From: Hymenobacter caeli
Lineage (GTDB): Bacteria > Bacteroidota > Bacteroidia > Cytophagales > Hymenobacteraceae
Assembly: GCF_013294115.1 (NCBI RefSeq)
Contig: NZ_JABSNP010000008.1
Coordinates: forward strand, 1-64,000
DNA: 64,000 bases
Direction of reading: 5' to 3'
The notes beneath the pieces are model-generated. The model was not told where the DNA came from. It saw nothing but the letters and a program-made list of their open reading frames with translations, and did no database searches. The position numbers and the translations under genes are program-made. Below, one piece after another: positions 9,611 to 18,890 of the stretch (position 1 is its first letter; each line of letters opens with the position of its first letter).

Positions 9611-11959
9611 ATGCCTGACTACTCTACCGCCCCGCCCCGCCGGCCCCCGGGCCGCCCCGTGCCCACCCGGCCGGGGCGCTACACGGCTTTCGTGCGCACG
9701 CTGTGGGTACTGTTCGTGGGCGGGGTGCTGGCTACCGGGGGCTACGTGCTGGCCGTGAACAGCAACTTTCTGAACCTGTTCGGGCGGATGCCCAACCTGA
9801 AGTCGCTCGAAAACCCGCGCTCCGAGCTGGCCTCGGAAATCTACTCGGCCGACGGCGTGCTGCTGGGCAAGTACTTCCGCGAAAACCGCACGCCCGCCGA
9901 GTACAAGGACCTGCCCCAGAACCTGATTGACGCCCTGGTGGCCACCGAAGACGTGCGCTTCGAGCAGCACTCGGGCATCGACCCGCGCAGCATTTCGCGG
10001 GCCGTGGTGGCGCTGGGGCGCGGCGGCGGGGGCTCCACGCTCACGCAGCAGGTGGCCAAGGTGCTCTTCAAAACCCGTCCCGACCAGCCCAACACCCTGA
10101 ACGACGGCCTGCTGAACGGCAGCGGTAAGGTGGGCATTCTGGTGGCCAAAACCAAGGAGTGGCTGCTGGCCATCCGGCTGGAGCGCAACTACACGAAGCG
10201 CGAAATCCTGCGCATGTACCTGAACACGGTGGAGTACGGCTCGAACGCCTACGGCATCAACACGGCGGCCAAGACGTTTTTCAACAAGGCCCCGCGCGAG
10301 CTGACCACGCCCGAAGCCGCCACGCTGGTGGGCATCGTGAACGCGCCCGGCCGCTTCAGCCCCAAGGTGCACCCCGACCGCTCGCGCCGCCGCCGCAACT
10401 GGGTGCTGCGCCAGATGGCCAAGGCCCACTACATCCCCGCCGCCGAGCTGGCCCCCGACACGGCCCAGCCCATCGTGCTGCACTACAACGTAGAAAACGC
10501 CAGCAAGGGACTAGCCCCCTACTTCCGCACCGAGGTGGCCAAGTCGCTGCTGGCCTGGGCCAAGGAAACCGACCACGACCTGTACGCCGACGGCTTAAAA
10601 ATCTACACCACCATCGATTCGCGGATGCAGAAGTACGCCGAGCAGGCGGTAAGCGAGCACTTGGCCTTGCAGCAGAAGTGGTTCACGGCCCACTGGAAGG
10701 GCCAGCTGCCCTGGCGCGACGAGAACGGCAAGGTCATTCCCAACTTCCTGAACATCGCCATGCGCCGCACCGAGCGCTACAAGTCGCTGATGAACATCTA
10801 CGACGGCAACCGCGACTCGGTGAACTACTACCTGCGCAAGAAATACAAGATGCCAGTGTTTACTTGGCAGGGCGAGAAAGAGATGAACTTCTCGCCGCTC
10901 GACTCGCTGGCCTATTACAAGCGCTACCTGCAGGCCGGCTTCATGGCCATGAACCCGCTGAACGGGCAGGTGAAGGCCTGGGTGGGGGGGGCCAACTTCA
11001 AGTTTTTCCAGTTCGACCACGTGCGGCAGGGCAAGCGCCAGCCGGGCTCCACCTTCAAGCCGATTGTGTACACGGCGGCCATCGACCAGGGCTACTCGCC
11101 GTGCTACCCGCGGCCCGACGTGCCCACCACCTTTCCGGCCGTGGCCGGGCGGGCCCCCTACACGCCCCAGAACTTCGAGGGCGGCTACTCGGGGCGCACT
11201 TTCACGCTGCGCCAGGCCCTGGCCCGCTCCATGAACTCCATCACGGCGTGGCTGGTGTACAAGCTCACGCCCGACATCATCGTGGGCTACGCCAAGCGCC
11301 TGGGCATCACCTCGCCGGTTGACGCGGTGCCCTCGGTGGGCTTCGGGGCCTCCGATTGCAGCATCTTCGAGCTGTGCGGGGTGTACTCCACCTTCGTGAA
11401 CAAGGGCGTGTGGACGGCCCCGCTGATGGTGACGCGCATCGAGGACAAAAACGGCAACGTGCTGCGCGACTTCCAGCCCCAGACCAAGGAAGTACTGAGC
11501 GAGGAAACGGCCTACATCATGACCAACATGCTGCAAGCCAGCACCACCGAGCCCGGTGGCACCAGCACCATCCTGCATACGGGCTTCAAGTTCCCTTACG
11601 AAATCGGGGCCAAAACCGGCACCACCTCCAACTACTCCGACGCCTGGTTCATGGGCCTCACGCCCGACCTCGTCTGCGGTATGTGGGTGGGCGGTGAAGA
11701 CCGCAGCATCCACTTTCGCACCGGGGCCTACGGCCAGGGGGCCCGCCTGGCGCTGCCGCTCTACGGCATCTTCATGAAAAAAGTGTACGCCGACAAAGAA
11801 CTGGCCATCAACAAAGAGCCGTTTCCGCTCCCCAGCAAGCCGCTTAGCATCGAGCTGGACTGCTCGAAATACAACGGCGTGACGCAGCGCGACACCATTC
11901 CCGACAACCAGAAAATGGCCCCGCCCGTGCTGGACGGCCCCGACAAGCAGGACATTTAA
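9611..11959 (+). CDS. Class A penicillin-binding protein (PBP1A type)
   Basis: 782 aa, bifunctional peptidoglycan synthase. A short cytoplasmic tail and one transmembrane helix (about residues 25-45) precede a GT51 glycosyltransferase domain with ATEDVRFEQHSGID (catalytic Glu) and GGSTLTQQVAK. The transpeptidase domain carries the three classic motifs: STFK (SxxK, catalytic Ser) near residue 480, SMNS (SxN) and KTGT. The start is the ATG giving MPDYSTAP; an in-frame TTG two codons upstream is the alternative. It probably works in cell-wall growth during elongation. A stem-loop at 12021-12055 follows. Confidence 0.95.
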   Translation: MPDYSTAPPRRPPGRPVPTRPGRYTAFVRTLWVLFVGGVLATGGYVLAVNSNFLNLFGRMPNLKSLENPRSELASEIYSADGVLLGKYFRENRTPAEYKDLPQNLIDALVATEDVRFEQHSGIDPRSISRAVVALGRGGGGSTLTQQVAKVLFKTRPDQPNTLNDGLLNGSGKVGILVAKTKEWLLAIRLERNYTKREILRMYLNTVEYGSNAYGINTAAKTFFNKAPRELTTPEAATLVGIVNAPGRFSPKVHPDRSRRRRNWVLRQMAKAHYIPAAELAPDTAQPIVLHYNVENASKGLAPYFRTEVAKSLLAWAKETDHDLYADGLKIYTTIDSRMQKYAEQAVSEHLALQQKWFTAHWKGQLPWRDENGKVIPNFLNIAMRRTERYKSLMNIYDGNRDSVNYYLRKKYKMPVFTWQGEKEMNFSPLDSLAYYKRYLQAGFMAMNPLNGQVKAWVGGANFKFFQFDHVRQGKRQPGSTFKPIVYTAAIDQGYSPCYPRPDVPTTFPAVAGRAPYTPQNFEGGYSGRTFTLRQALARSMNSITAWLVYKLTPDIIVGYAKRLGITSPVDAVPSVGFGASDCSIFELCGVYSTFVNKGVWTAPLMVTRIEDKNGNVLRDFQPQTKEVLSEETAYIMTNMLQASTTEPGGTSTILHTGFKFPYEIGAKTGTTSNYSDAWFMGLTPDLVCGMWVGGEDRSIHFRTGAYGQGARLALPLYGIFMKKVYADKELAINKEPFPLPSKPLSIELDCSKYNGVTQRDTIPDNQKMAPPVLDGPDKQDI

Positions 11960-12020
11960 CGCATAGCCTTTGCAGATTCGTTGGCTTTCGCTGCTCCGGG
12001 GCAGCAACGAGCAAAAAGGC

Positions 12021-12055
12021 GGGAACGGCAAAAACTGGTGACTTTTGCCGTTCCC
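12021..12055 (+). terminator. Hairpin after the PBP gene
   Basis: A perfect 13-bp stem (GGGAACGGCAAAA at 12021-12033 with its complement at 12043-12055) and a 9-nt loop. There is only a weak T-rich tail, so termination is likely but not certain. The stem lies upstream of the chosen uvrC start. Confidence 0.6.
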
Positions 12056-12122
12056 TTCCTGTTACTACTGGCTGGCTTTGTCTTGCTGTGAAGAACAGGC
12101 CCCAGCGAAGTACTTTAAATCT

Positions 12123-13943
12123 GTGATACCCGTGGCCGCTTCTCCCCAACTGCAAGAACAAATTAACCGCCTGCCCCACCGGCCGGGGGTATACAAATAT
12201 TTTGACGACGAAGGCATCATCTACGTGGGCAAGGCCATTGACTTGCGCAAGCGGGTGAGCAGCTACTTCAGCAAGCAGGACCACAACAAGAAAACCCAGC
12301 AGCTGGTGAAGAACATCAAGCGGCTGGAATTTACGATTGTAGATTCGGAGTCGGATGCTTTTTTGCTGGAAAACAACCTCATCAAGCAGCACCAGCCCAA
12401 GTACAACATCCTGCTGAAGGACGGCAAAACCTACCCCTACCTCTGCCTCACCAACGAGCGGTTTCCGCGCCTGCTGCCCACCCGCCAAAAGATTAACGAT
12501 GGCTCGCGCTACTACGGGCCCTACGCCACCGGCACGGCCATGAACGTGCTGTTGGAGCTGATTCGGGCCCTGTACCCGTTGCGCACCTGCACGTATAACC
12601 TAGCCCCTCAAAACGTGGCCGCCGGCAAGTTCAAGGTGTGCCTGGAGTACCACCTGGGCAACTGCAAGGGGCCCTGCGAGGACAAGGAGGACGAGGCGAC
12701 TTACAACGGCTACATCGCCCAGATTCGGCAAATCCTGAACGGCGATTTGCGCATTCCCAAGCAGTACTTCCGCGAGCAGATGACCCGGGCAGCGCAGGAG
12801 ATGCAGTACGAGCTGGCCCACCAGTTCAAGGTGAAGCTCGACAAGCTAGATGCCTTCCAAGCTAAAAGTACCATCGTAAGCGACACCCTGACTAACATCG
12901 ACGTGTTTGCCATTGCTTCCAACGAGAAAGCCGCCTTCATTTCTTACATGAAGGTGATGAACGGCTCCATCATCCTCACCCAGAGCTTGGAGGTGACCAA
13001 AAAGCTCGACGAGCCCGACGCCGAAATCCTGGCCCCGCTGGCCATGCAGCTGCGGCAGGAGTTTGAGAGCGAGGCCCGCGAAATCCTGTCCAACGTGCCC
13101 CTCGACTTGCCGCTGCCGGGCGTCACGCTCACGGTGCCGCAAATTGGCGATAAGCGCAAACTGCTGGAGCTGGGCCTGAAAAACGTGCTGTACGTGCGCA
13201 AGGAGAAGGAAAGCATGAACGAGCGCAGCAAGGACCTCAACGAGGTGCGCATCATGGAAACCATCAAAAAAGACCTGCGCCTCAAGGACTTGCCCAAGCA
13301 CATCGAATGCTTCGACAACTCGAACTTCCAGGGCGACAACCCGGTGGCGGCCATGGTGTGCTTCCGCAACGCCAAGCCCAGCAAGAAGGACTACCGCCAC
13401 TACCACATCAAAACCGTGGTGGGCCCCGACGACTTCCAGTCCATGTACGAGGTGGTGCACCGCCGCTACCGCCGCCTCACCGACGAGGGGGCCAGCCTGC
13501 CCCAGCTCGTGATTGTGGACGGCGGCAAGGGCCAGCTCAGCATGGCCGTAAAAGCGTTGAAAGACCTGAATCTCTGGGGCCAAATCCCCGTTATCGGCAT
13601 CGCCAAGCGACTGGAGGAGATTTACGTGCCTAACGACCCGCTGCCCCTCTACATAGACAAAAAGAGCGAGTCGCTGCGCCTCTTCCAGCGGATGCGCGAC
13701 GAGGTACACCGCTTCGGCATCACTTTCCACCGCTCGCTGCGCGACGCGGGCACCCTCAAAACCGAGCTAACCGAAGTAAAAGGTCTGGGGCCCATCACCG
13801 CTGACAAACTTCTAAGCAAGTTTAAGTCTGTCAAGAAAATCCGCGAGTTGAGCGAAGCCGAACTAATTGCTGAAGTAGGCAGAGCCAAAACCAAGGTACT
13901 CCAAGCCTACTTCGCCCAACAGGAAGCCGAGCCCGCTGAGTAG
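12123..13943 (+). CDS. uvrC: Excinuclease ABC subunit C
   Basis: 606 aa with the chosen start. It makes both incisions in nucleotide excision repair after UvrAB marks the damage. Domains in order: GIY-YIG nuclease (RPGVYKYFDDEGIIYVGKAI), Cys-rich segment (CLEYHLGNCKGPC), UVR motif, RNase H-like domain (IECFDNSNFQGDNPVA and VIVDGGKGQL with catalytic Asp), and C-terminal helix-hairpin-helix (VKGLGPITADKLLSKF). The start is a GTG giving MIPVAASPQLQEQI; a second GTG three codons later is possible. Upstream starts fall inside the preceding hairpin. It ends in a strong terminator shared with gldN. Confidence 0.95.
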   Translation: MIPVAASPQLQEQINRLPHRPGVYKYFDDEGIIYVGKAIDLRKRVSSYFSKQDHNKKTQQLVKNIKRLEFTIVDSESDAFLLENNLIKQHQPKYNILLKDGKTYPYLCLTNERFPRLLPTRQKINDGSRYYGPYATGTAMNVLLELIRALYPLRTCTYNLAPQNVAAGKFKVCLEYHLGNCKGPCEDKEDEATYNGYIAQIRQILNGDLRIPKQYFREQMTRAAQEMQYELAHQFKVKLDKLDAFQAKSTIVSDTLTNIDVFAIASNEKAAFISYMKVMNGSIILTQSLEVTKKLDEPDAEILAPLAMQLRQEFESEAREILSNVPLDLPLPGVTLTVPQIGDKRKLLELGLKNVLYVRKEKESMNERSKDLNEVRIMETIKKDLRLKDLPKHIECFDNSNFQGDNPVAAMVCFRNAKPSKKDYRHYHIKTVVGPDDFQSMYEVVHRRYRRLTDEGASLPQLVIVDGGKGQLSMAVKALKDLNLWGQIPVIGIAKRLEEIYVPNDPLPLYIDKKSESLRLFQRMRDEVHRFGITFHRSLRDAGTLKTELTEVKGLGPITADKLLSKFKSVKKIRELSEAELIAEVGRAKTKVLQAYFAQQEAEPAE

Positions 13944-13957
13944 TTTAGCCCTCCACC

Positions 13958-14003
13958 AACACAAGAAAGACCCCGGCTATCCAGCCGGGGTCTTTCTTGT
14001 GTT
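13958..14003. terminator. Bidirectional terminator between uvrC and gldN
   Basis: A perfect 21-bp stem (13958-13978 with 13983-14003) and a 4-nt loop. The arms begin with an A-rich and end with a T-rich stretch (GGGGTCTTTCTTGTGTT), so it can stop transcription of both converging units. Confidence 0.9.
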
Positions 14004-14069
14004 CATCAAAGCAACAAGCTAAACCTCAAAAATTCGTCTGACCCGTTGAAATCCGTTAAATCTACAGCC

Positions 14070-15050
14070 TTAAAAAGACCACAGGTTGTATTCGTACTCA
14101 ACCAAATCGGCGGCCGTTTGCTGCGCGGCTAGAATGCCTTGCTGCTGCCCGCCGTAGATGTCGTCGAGGCGGGAATCGCCAGCGTTCGATACTTTGGTGA
14201 TATAGGAGTTGAACAGCCAAAGCTCAAAAGCATCAGCCAGGTTTTTGTGTTGGGCATCGTTCTGGGCATTGAACCAGATGGCATTCTGCGGATTGGCGCG
14301 GAACACTTTTACCAAATCGCTGTACTTGAAAACGCCCACAGTTTTCTCAATACCCGAGGCATTTTGGGTAAGCGTAGAGGGCACCAAAATTGAGATGGTT
14401 TTGATGTCGTGGTACATGCGCGACCGTTTCTTGTCGAAAATCATGTCCTCTTTCAACTCCAATTGGTACAAATCCTTGGGGCGGTACTCGAAGCTGTCAG
14501 ACTTTTTCACTACGGGAGCAGCAGCTATGGCAGGCACCGTCTCATAGATTACCTTACCCCGTCTGTCTTTCAAAACTTTACCGTTGACCATCTTAGGCCG
14601 ACGGGTGGCGGCAGTTGACTTCTTTTTGACCGGGGCGCCCCAACCATCGTCGGCCGCTGCACCGCCGCCCAAGTCGCTTTCACTGAAGCCAGCGGCTTTT
14701 TCATCAGCGCTCAACTCATTAGATTTGTCAGCATACGACATGTTGGACGAAACCTCGGCCGGAGTAAACGTTGACGTCAACGAGTCATTTCTGTACGCCT
14801 GAATTTCGCCCCGCTTCACCGCATCGATAACGACGCGGGTAATTTCCTTGCCTTCCGAAAACATCGGCTTGTTCTGCTTCTCGCGCAAGTCGATGGCACG
14901 CCAAATGCTTTTGCGAAACATCTGGTCGGATAACGGAATCGGCCGGCGCGAGCCCGTACTGCTGGCCGTAGTGGCTTGCTCCTGAGCCAAGGCAGCAGTG
15001 CTAATGGTGAGGCCAGCGGCCAGGATGGCCAGCGTTTGGGTAGCTTTCAT
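14070..15050 (-). CDS. gldN: Type IX secretion/gliding protein GldN (PorN)
   Basis: 326 aa with a cleavable signal peptide (about residues 1-22, ending ALAQEQA). GldN/PorN is a periplasmic protein that forms ring structures with the lipoprotein GldK beneath the outer membrane. Family features are IPLSDQMFRKSIWRAIDLREKQN near the N-terminus (residues about 38-60) and a C-terminal region with DIKTISILVPSTL and WFNAQNDAQHKNLADAFELW. It is the last gene of gldK-L-M-N, 61 nt after gldM. Confidence 0.95.
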   Translation of the reverse strand: MKATQTLAILAAGLTISTAALAQEQATTASSTGSRRPIPLSDQMFRKSIWRAIDLREKQNKPMFSEGKEITRVVIDAVKRGEIQAYRNDSLTSTFTPAEVSSNMSYADKSNELSADEKAAGFSESDLGGGAAADDGWGAPVKKKSTAATRRPKMVNGKVLKDRRGKVIYETVPAIAAAPVVKKSDSFEYRPKDLYQLELKEDMIFDKKRSRMYHDIKTISILVPSTLTQNASGIEKTVGVFKYSDLVKVFRANPQNAIWFNAQNDAQHKNLADAFELWLFNSYITKVSNAGDSRLDDIYGGQQQGILAAQQTAADLVEYEYNLWSF

Positions 15051-15111
15051 AAAAACTCGGAATATGCGGGGATAAGACAGCCGGTCAACGCCGGACCCAG
15101 ATAGTTTAGTA

Positions 15112-16698
15112 TTACAGCAGCGGGATGTTGAAAGTGCGCGATACGCTCACCGGCTCCACATTGCCTTGGAAGTTCTGGCGCTGTACGCCTTTCACTTCGA
15201 TGTAAAGACGGTCGCCCTCACGGTAAGCATTGACCACATCGCTCAGGTTGGCCTCGGGACCCGACACAGTTTTGGGGGGAAGGGCCGGACGCTTGCCCCG
15301 TACCAGTGTCACCTCATAGTTCGACACGCGGTAGCGCGCGTCTTCGGGCAGAAAGGTTGCGAAACCAGCGTCTGGAATGGCTTTCAGCGACAGCGAACGC
15401 ACGGCAGTACCGGGGGTACCTTGCTTTTCGTTAGCCTCGCGGCCGCCGACAAAGCACTTAATCTCCGGCTTGGGGATGGGGCGCACCTGAAAAGTCTGCG
15501 AACCAATGGCGTTGCCGCCGCTGCTCACGTTCAGGGTCACCTCTTTCGAGTTAGGTACCAGCGTTACATCACCCAGCTTGCTGCCCTGAATGGTAGCAGC
15601 CCCCGAAGCCGAGAAGCTAGGCTTGTACTGGGCCCCCAAGGCGGGAACCTGCACGCTCAACTTGTTACCGCACTTGAAGTAAAGCGCCTGCACCGAAGCC
15701 GACTGAATCTGCATCACCGGCTTGGTGACGGTGTAAGGAACCAATACTTTGAACGTGGTATCGCGGCCGTTCTGGTTGAAACGAATCGAGCCAGTCCACG
15801 AAGCCTTGGCATTGCCAGCGGCATCGAAGCTACCCGGGCGGGCCACAAACGATACTTTACCGTGCCCGTCGGGGCCCACTGCCAATGAACCGCCATTCAA
15901 CGTCATCGACGGGTGGATACTGGTAGCCGCAGCAGTCAAAAACAGTTCAGCATTGTACTTAGTACCGGCGGCCACGGTGTTCGACTCGGCCGAAGCAAAA
16001 GCCCCGATTTTGTCGAATACGATGGTTTTGGCACCTACTTTCTGGGCCTGGGCCGAAAGGGCATCGGCTTCGTATTTCAGCACTTCGGTTTCTTTCTGCG
16101 ACAGCACGGCCAACGCGGCTACTAGTGGCGTGTTCTCGAAGTTTAACTCCGCGAAATCTTTGTTGCGCTGCTCGGGCATGGTTTTCACCAGCGGGTCTTC
16201 GCTGCCGTCCATTGCCAACGGCTGGGCCGAGGGCACGTAGGTTTTGATGTAGCTGGCGTAGTCGTTCAGCGTGGCCTTCATTGGGTAAGCCAAACCTTCC
16301 TTCTTGCTCCCGATCATCGTGATGGCCACCTTGTCCTCGGCGCTCATGTTTTTAATTTCTGCCGAACCTTTAACGTTCTCCGAAGCAGCTAGCAGCTTGT
16401 CGCGCAAGTCGCGCAGGTAGGCTACCGTAGTTTTGGTCTTCGCGCGGATTTCTTCGCTTTGGGCGAGCACCGTTTTATCGCGGGCCTGGTTTTGGTTTTT
16501 AACCACGGCATCCTGGATACCCTTTACGGTGCCATCAGCCGCGACCGAAGTTTTATCGTTCACACCAATCAAGCTGTCGTCGATAAATTTAAATTTCAGC
16601 AGGATGGCTGAGTTTACCTGTAGTGCCAGCAATGCTGTCAGTACGAGGTACATCATGCCAATCATTTTCTGCCGCGGTGTTTCGTTTGCGCCCGCCAT
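15112..16698 (-). CDS. gldM: Type IX secretion motor protein GldM (PorM)
   Basis: 528 aa. GldM forms a dimer with one N-terminal transmembrane helix (about residues 14-34, MMYLVLTALLALQVNSAILL) and a long periplasmic part of four domains. With GldL it makes the proton-driven motor that powers secretion and gliding, and it contacts the GldK/N ring. The opening MAGANETPRQKMIGMMYLVL is characteristic, and the length is close to the family's usual. It lies between gldL and gldN. Confidence 0.97.
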   Translation of the reverse strand: MAGANETPRQKMIGMMYLVLTALLALQVNSAILLKFKFIDDSLIGVNDKTSVAADGTVKGIQDAVVKNQNQARDKTVLAQSEEIRAKTKTTVAYLRDLRDKLLAASENVKGSAEIKNMSAEDKVAITMIGSKKEGLAYPMKATLNDYASYIKTYVPSAQPLAMDGSEDPLVKTMPEQRNKDFAELNFENTPLVAALAVLSQKETEVLKYEADALSAQAQKVGAKTIVFDKIGAFASAESNTVAAGTKYNAELFLTAAATSIHPSMTLNGGSLAVGPDGHGKVSFVARPGSFDAAGNAKASWTGSIRFNQNGRDTTFKVLVPYTVTKPVMQIQSASVQALYFKCGNKLSVQVPALGAQYKPSFSASGAATIQGSKLGDVTLVPNSKEVTLNVSSGGNAIGSQTFQVRPIPKPEIKCFVGGREANEKQGTPGTAVRSLSLKAIPDAGFATFLPEDARYRVSNYEVTLVRGKRPALPPKTVSGPEANLSDVVNAYREGDRLYIEVKGVQRQNFQGNVEPVSVSRTFNIPLL

Positions 16699-16753
16699 TA
16701 TGGGTTTCCTTTAAAAATGGATAATAGGAATCGTATAAAGTAAACTTGCCGGA

Positions 16754-17566
16754 TTAGCCCTGGGCCGGAGCGCGCATAGCGTTCAACATGTTGCCGTACA
16801 CACGGTTGAGCGAAGTCAGGTTGCCGGTCAGGTCCGCTACTTGCTTCTGAAATTGCTCGGTGTCTTTGCCGGCCTGGGTCATGTTGTCCATCGCCTTGCC
16901 CAGCGTACCGTAGAACTGATTCATGGACTTAAGATGCGTGTTGGCGTCCTGCAACTCCATCTCGTACACCGCATTCAGGGCCCCGAGGTTTTTGGTCACG
17001 TTTTGCACTTGCTGGTGGTACTCCTTGGCGTCGCCCGTGGCATCGGCCAGCGAGGTGATGGCCGCGGCGGTATTCGAGTAAGCCACATTGATTTTATCGA
17101 GCGAATCGGCCGCGGTACGCACTTTCTTGGTGTACTCGTCGGTCACGTTGGTCGCGTCGCCGAGTTGGCCGAGTTGCGCGGTGGTGGTGCTGAGACGATT
17201 CAAGCCCTGGCCTAGGTTGGTGAGGGCCTCGGGGGTGACGTTAGCATTTTTCAGCATTTCATCCAGCTTACCGGTCAAGCCATTTACTTGGCTCTTGCTG
17301 TCGCGGAAGCGGTTGTCATTCGTGCTGGGGTCGTAGCCCTCGCTCAGTTCCGGGTACACCAGCGACCAATCGTGGTCGGAAGAATGGGGCTGGAAAGCGC
17401 TTAGGAAGAAGATAACGGCTTCGGTGCCCAAGCCTACCATCAGCATGATGTCAGCACCTTTAAAGTGTTCGATTTTAAATAGGGCACCAACAATAACTAC
17501 GGCGGCACCGATGCCATATACCTTAGGCATCACGTCATCATATAGGAAACTTTTTTTAGCGGCCAT
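16754..17566 (-). CDS. gldL: Type IX secretion motor protein GldL (PorL)
   Basis: 270 aa. Two N-terminal transmembrane helices (about residues 14-30 and 38-58) include the Glu in LFKIEHFKGADIML, of the kind implicated in proton use. They are followed by a cytoplasmic region with three similar coiled segments (repeats around LGALNAVYEMEL and LTSLNRVYGNML). GldL surrounds the GldM helices in the inner membrane. The gaps to gldK and gldM are 63 and 55 nt. Confidence 0.97.
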   Translation of the reverse strand: MAAKKSFLYDDVMPKVYGIGAAVVIVGALFKIEHFKGADIMLMVGLGTEAVIFFLSAFQPHSSDHDWSLVYPELSEGYDPSTNDNRFRDSKSQVNGLTGKLDEMLKNANVTPEALTNLGQGLNRLSTTTAQLGQLGDATNVTDEYTKKVRTAADSLDKINVAYSNTAAAITSLADATGDAKEYHQQVQNVTKNLGALNAVYEMELQDANTHLKSMNQFYGTLGKAMDNMTQAGKDTEQFQKQVADLTGNLTSLNRVYGNMLNAMRAPAQG

Positions 17567-17629
17567 CTTAGTAAATTTTTAGAGGTAGATTGTGAAAAAA
17601 TTGGTTGTGAGTTGGTTAGCTGGTTTTTA

Positions 17630-18649
17630 TTAGTTGAGTTTGCGGTTGGTGCCCATGCCGATTTGGATCATCGAGCAACGGAAACCGATGTAAGAGCGGG
17701 CCGAATCCTGGTATTCGAAGTTGCGGGTGCCGGTTTCGAGGAAGTAGGCAATGTCTTTCCACGAGCCGCCGCGCACCACTTTGCGGGGTTCGTTGTCGTC
17801 GGGGTTGGTCGGGTTCAAGTCCCACACCACGGGCACGGAGGCTTCCATGTAAGCATCGTCGCACCACTCGGCTACGTTGCCAGCCATATCATACAGGCCG
17901 AAATCATTAGGGAAGAATGAACCTACCTCCGAAGTGTAAGCATAGCCGTCGCTAACATAGTCGCCCCGACCTGGCTTGAAGTTGGCCAACATGCAGCCCT
18001 TGGTATTGCGCAGGTACGGCCCACCCCAAGGATACGTAGCACCTTCGCGGCCGCCGCGAGCGGCGTATTCCCACTCAGCTTCTGAGGGCAAGCGGAAGTT
18101 GGGGTCGGCAGCATCGCCGCGCTCCTCGCGGGTGGCGTTACGGTACTTGGTGCGCCAGTTACAAAAGTATTTAGCGGCGAACCAGTCCACGCCCACTACC
18201 GGATAGTCGTCGAAAGCGGGGTGGGTGTAGTAGTACTCCAGCAAGGGGTCGCCCATGTGGTAAGTGAAGTCGCGCACCCACACCGTCGTGTCAGGGTACA
18301 ATTCCGTCATCACGTACTCTTCACCCAGCACATCCAGCGAGTCCTGCTTGATGGCTTCGATGAACTGCCGGTACTTGTTGTTGGTGATTTCTGTCTCGTC
18401 CATGTAGAAGCCGGCGATGGTCACCTGCTTGTTCATGTTGACCATCGACGCGGAAATGTCCTGATCAGTCTGGCCCATGTGAAACGTTCCGCCCGGGCAG
18501 GGTACCATTCCAAAAGGTACTTCTTGAGGATTATAATAAGGCCGGTCCTGCGCGCCGACCAATTCACCTTCGTTGCTTTTACTGAAGCTGCACCCCCCTA
18601 AAAGGGCCCCAGAAAGCGCGAATAAAGATAATGCGAGTAACTTATTCAT
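17630..18649 (-). CDS. gldK: Type IX secretion lipoprotein GldK (PorK)
   Basis: 339 aa. A lipoprotein signal ends at LLGGCSFSKS (Cys about residue 20). The body is a formylglycine-generating-enzyme (FGE-sulfatase) fold: GGTFHMGQTD, YMDETEITNNKYRQFIEAI, RLPSEAEWEYAARGG, GNVAEWCDDAY, RGGSWKD. In GldK this fold is structural rather than enzymatic. It forms rings with GldN under the outer membrane. It is the first gene of the operon, with a well-formed promoter about 55 nt upstream. Confidence 0.97.
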   Translation of the reverse strand: MNKLLALSLFALSGALLGGCSFSKSNEGELVGAQDRPYYNPQEVPFGMVPCPGGTFHMGQTDQDISASMVNMNKQVTIAGFYMDETEITNNKYRQFIEAIKQDSLDVLGEEYVMTELYPDTTVWVRDFTYHMGDPLLEYYYTHPAFDDYPVVGVDWFAAKYFCNWRTKYRNATREERGDAADPNFRLPSEAEWEYAARGGREGATYPWGGPYLRNTKGCMLANFKPGRGDYVSDGYAYTSEVGSFFPNDFGLYDMAGNVAEWCDDAYMEASVPVVWDLNPTNPDDNEPRKVVRGGSWKDIAYFLETGTRNFEYQDSARSYIGFRCSMIQIGMGTNRKLN

Positions 18650-18705
18650 GGGAGTAAAGCAATGTTTTAAATTGGCAGAGCTATCGGGTTATGTTGTTCG
18701 GCTGG

Positions 18706-18736
18706 CAAATATACAATTTCCAGCACAATTGCACAA
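18706..18736 (-). promoter_or_regulatory. Promoter of the gldKLMN operon
   Basis: On the minus strand the -7 box TATATTTG is at 18706-18713 and a -33 TTG at 18734-18736, separated by 20 nt. This fits Bacteroidota sigma-A promoters. The gldK start would follow a leader of about 50 nt. Confidence 0.7.
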
Positions 18737-18890
18737 TATTTTTTTATCGCTGCCACAAGGGCTGCAAAGGCAGGCGAAACAACCCAAACGAATTGGTAGA
18801 ATGGCAGGCACGAGTGCTTGGCAGGCAAAAGCAAGGACGTAATATGCCTTAACAGTTGAAAAACAGCGTTTTTAGCAATAAGGCAATGGG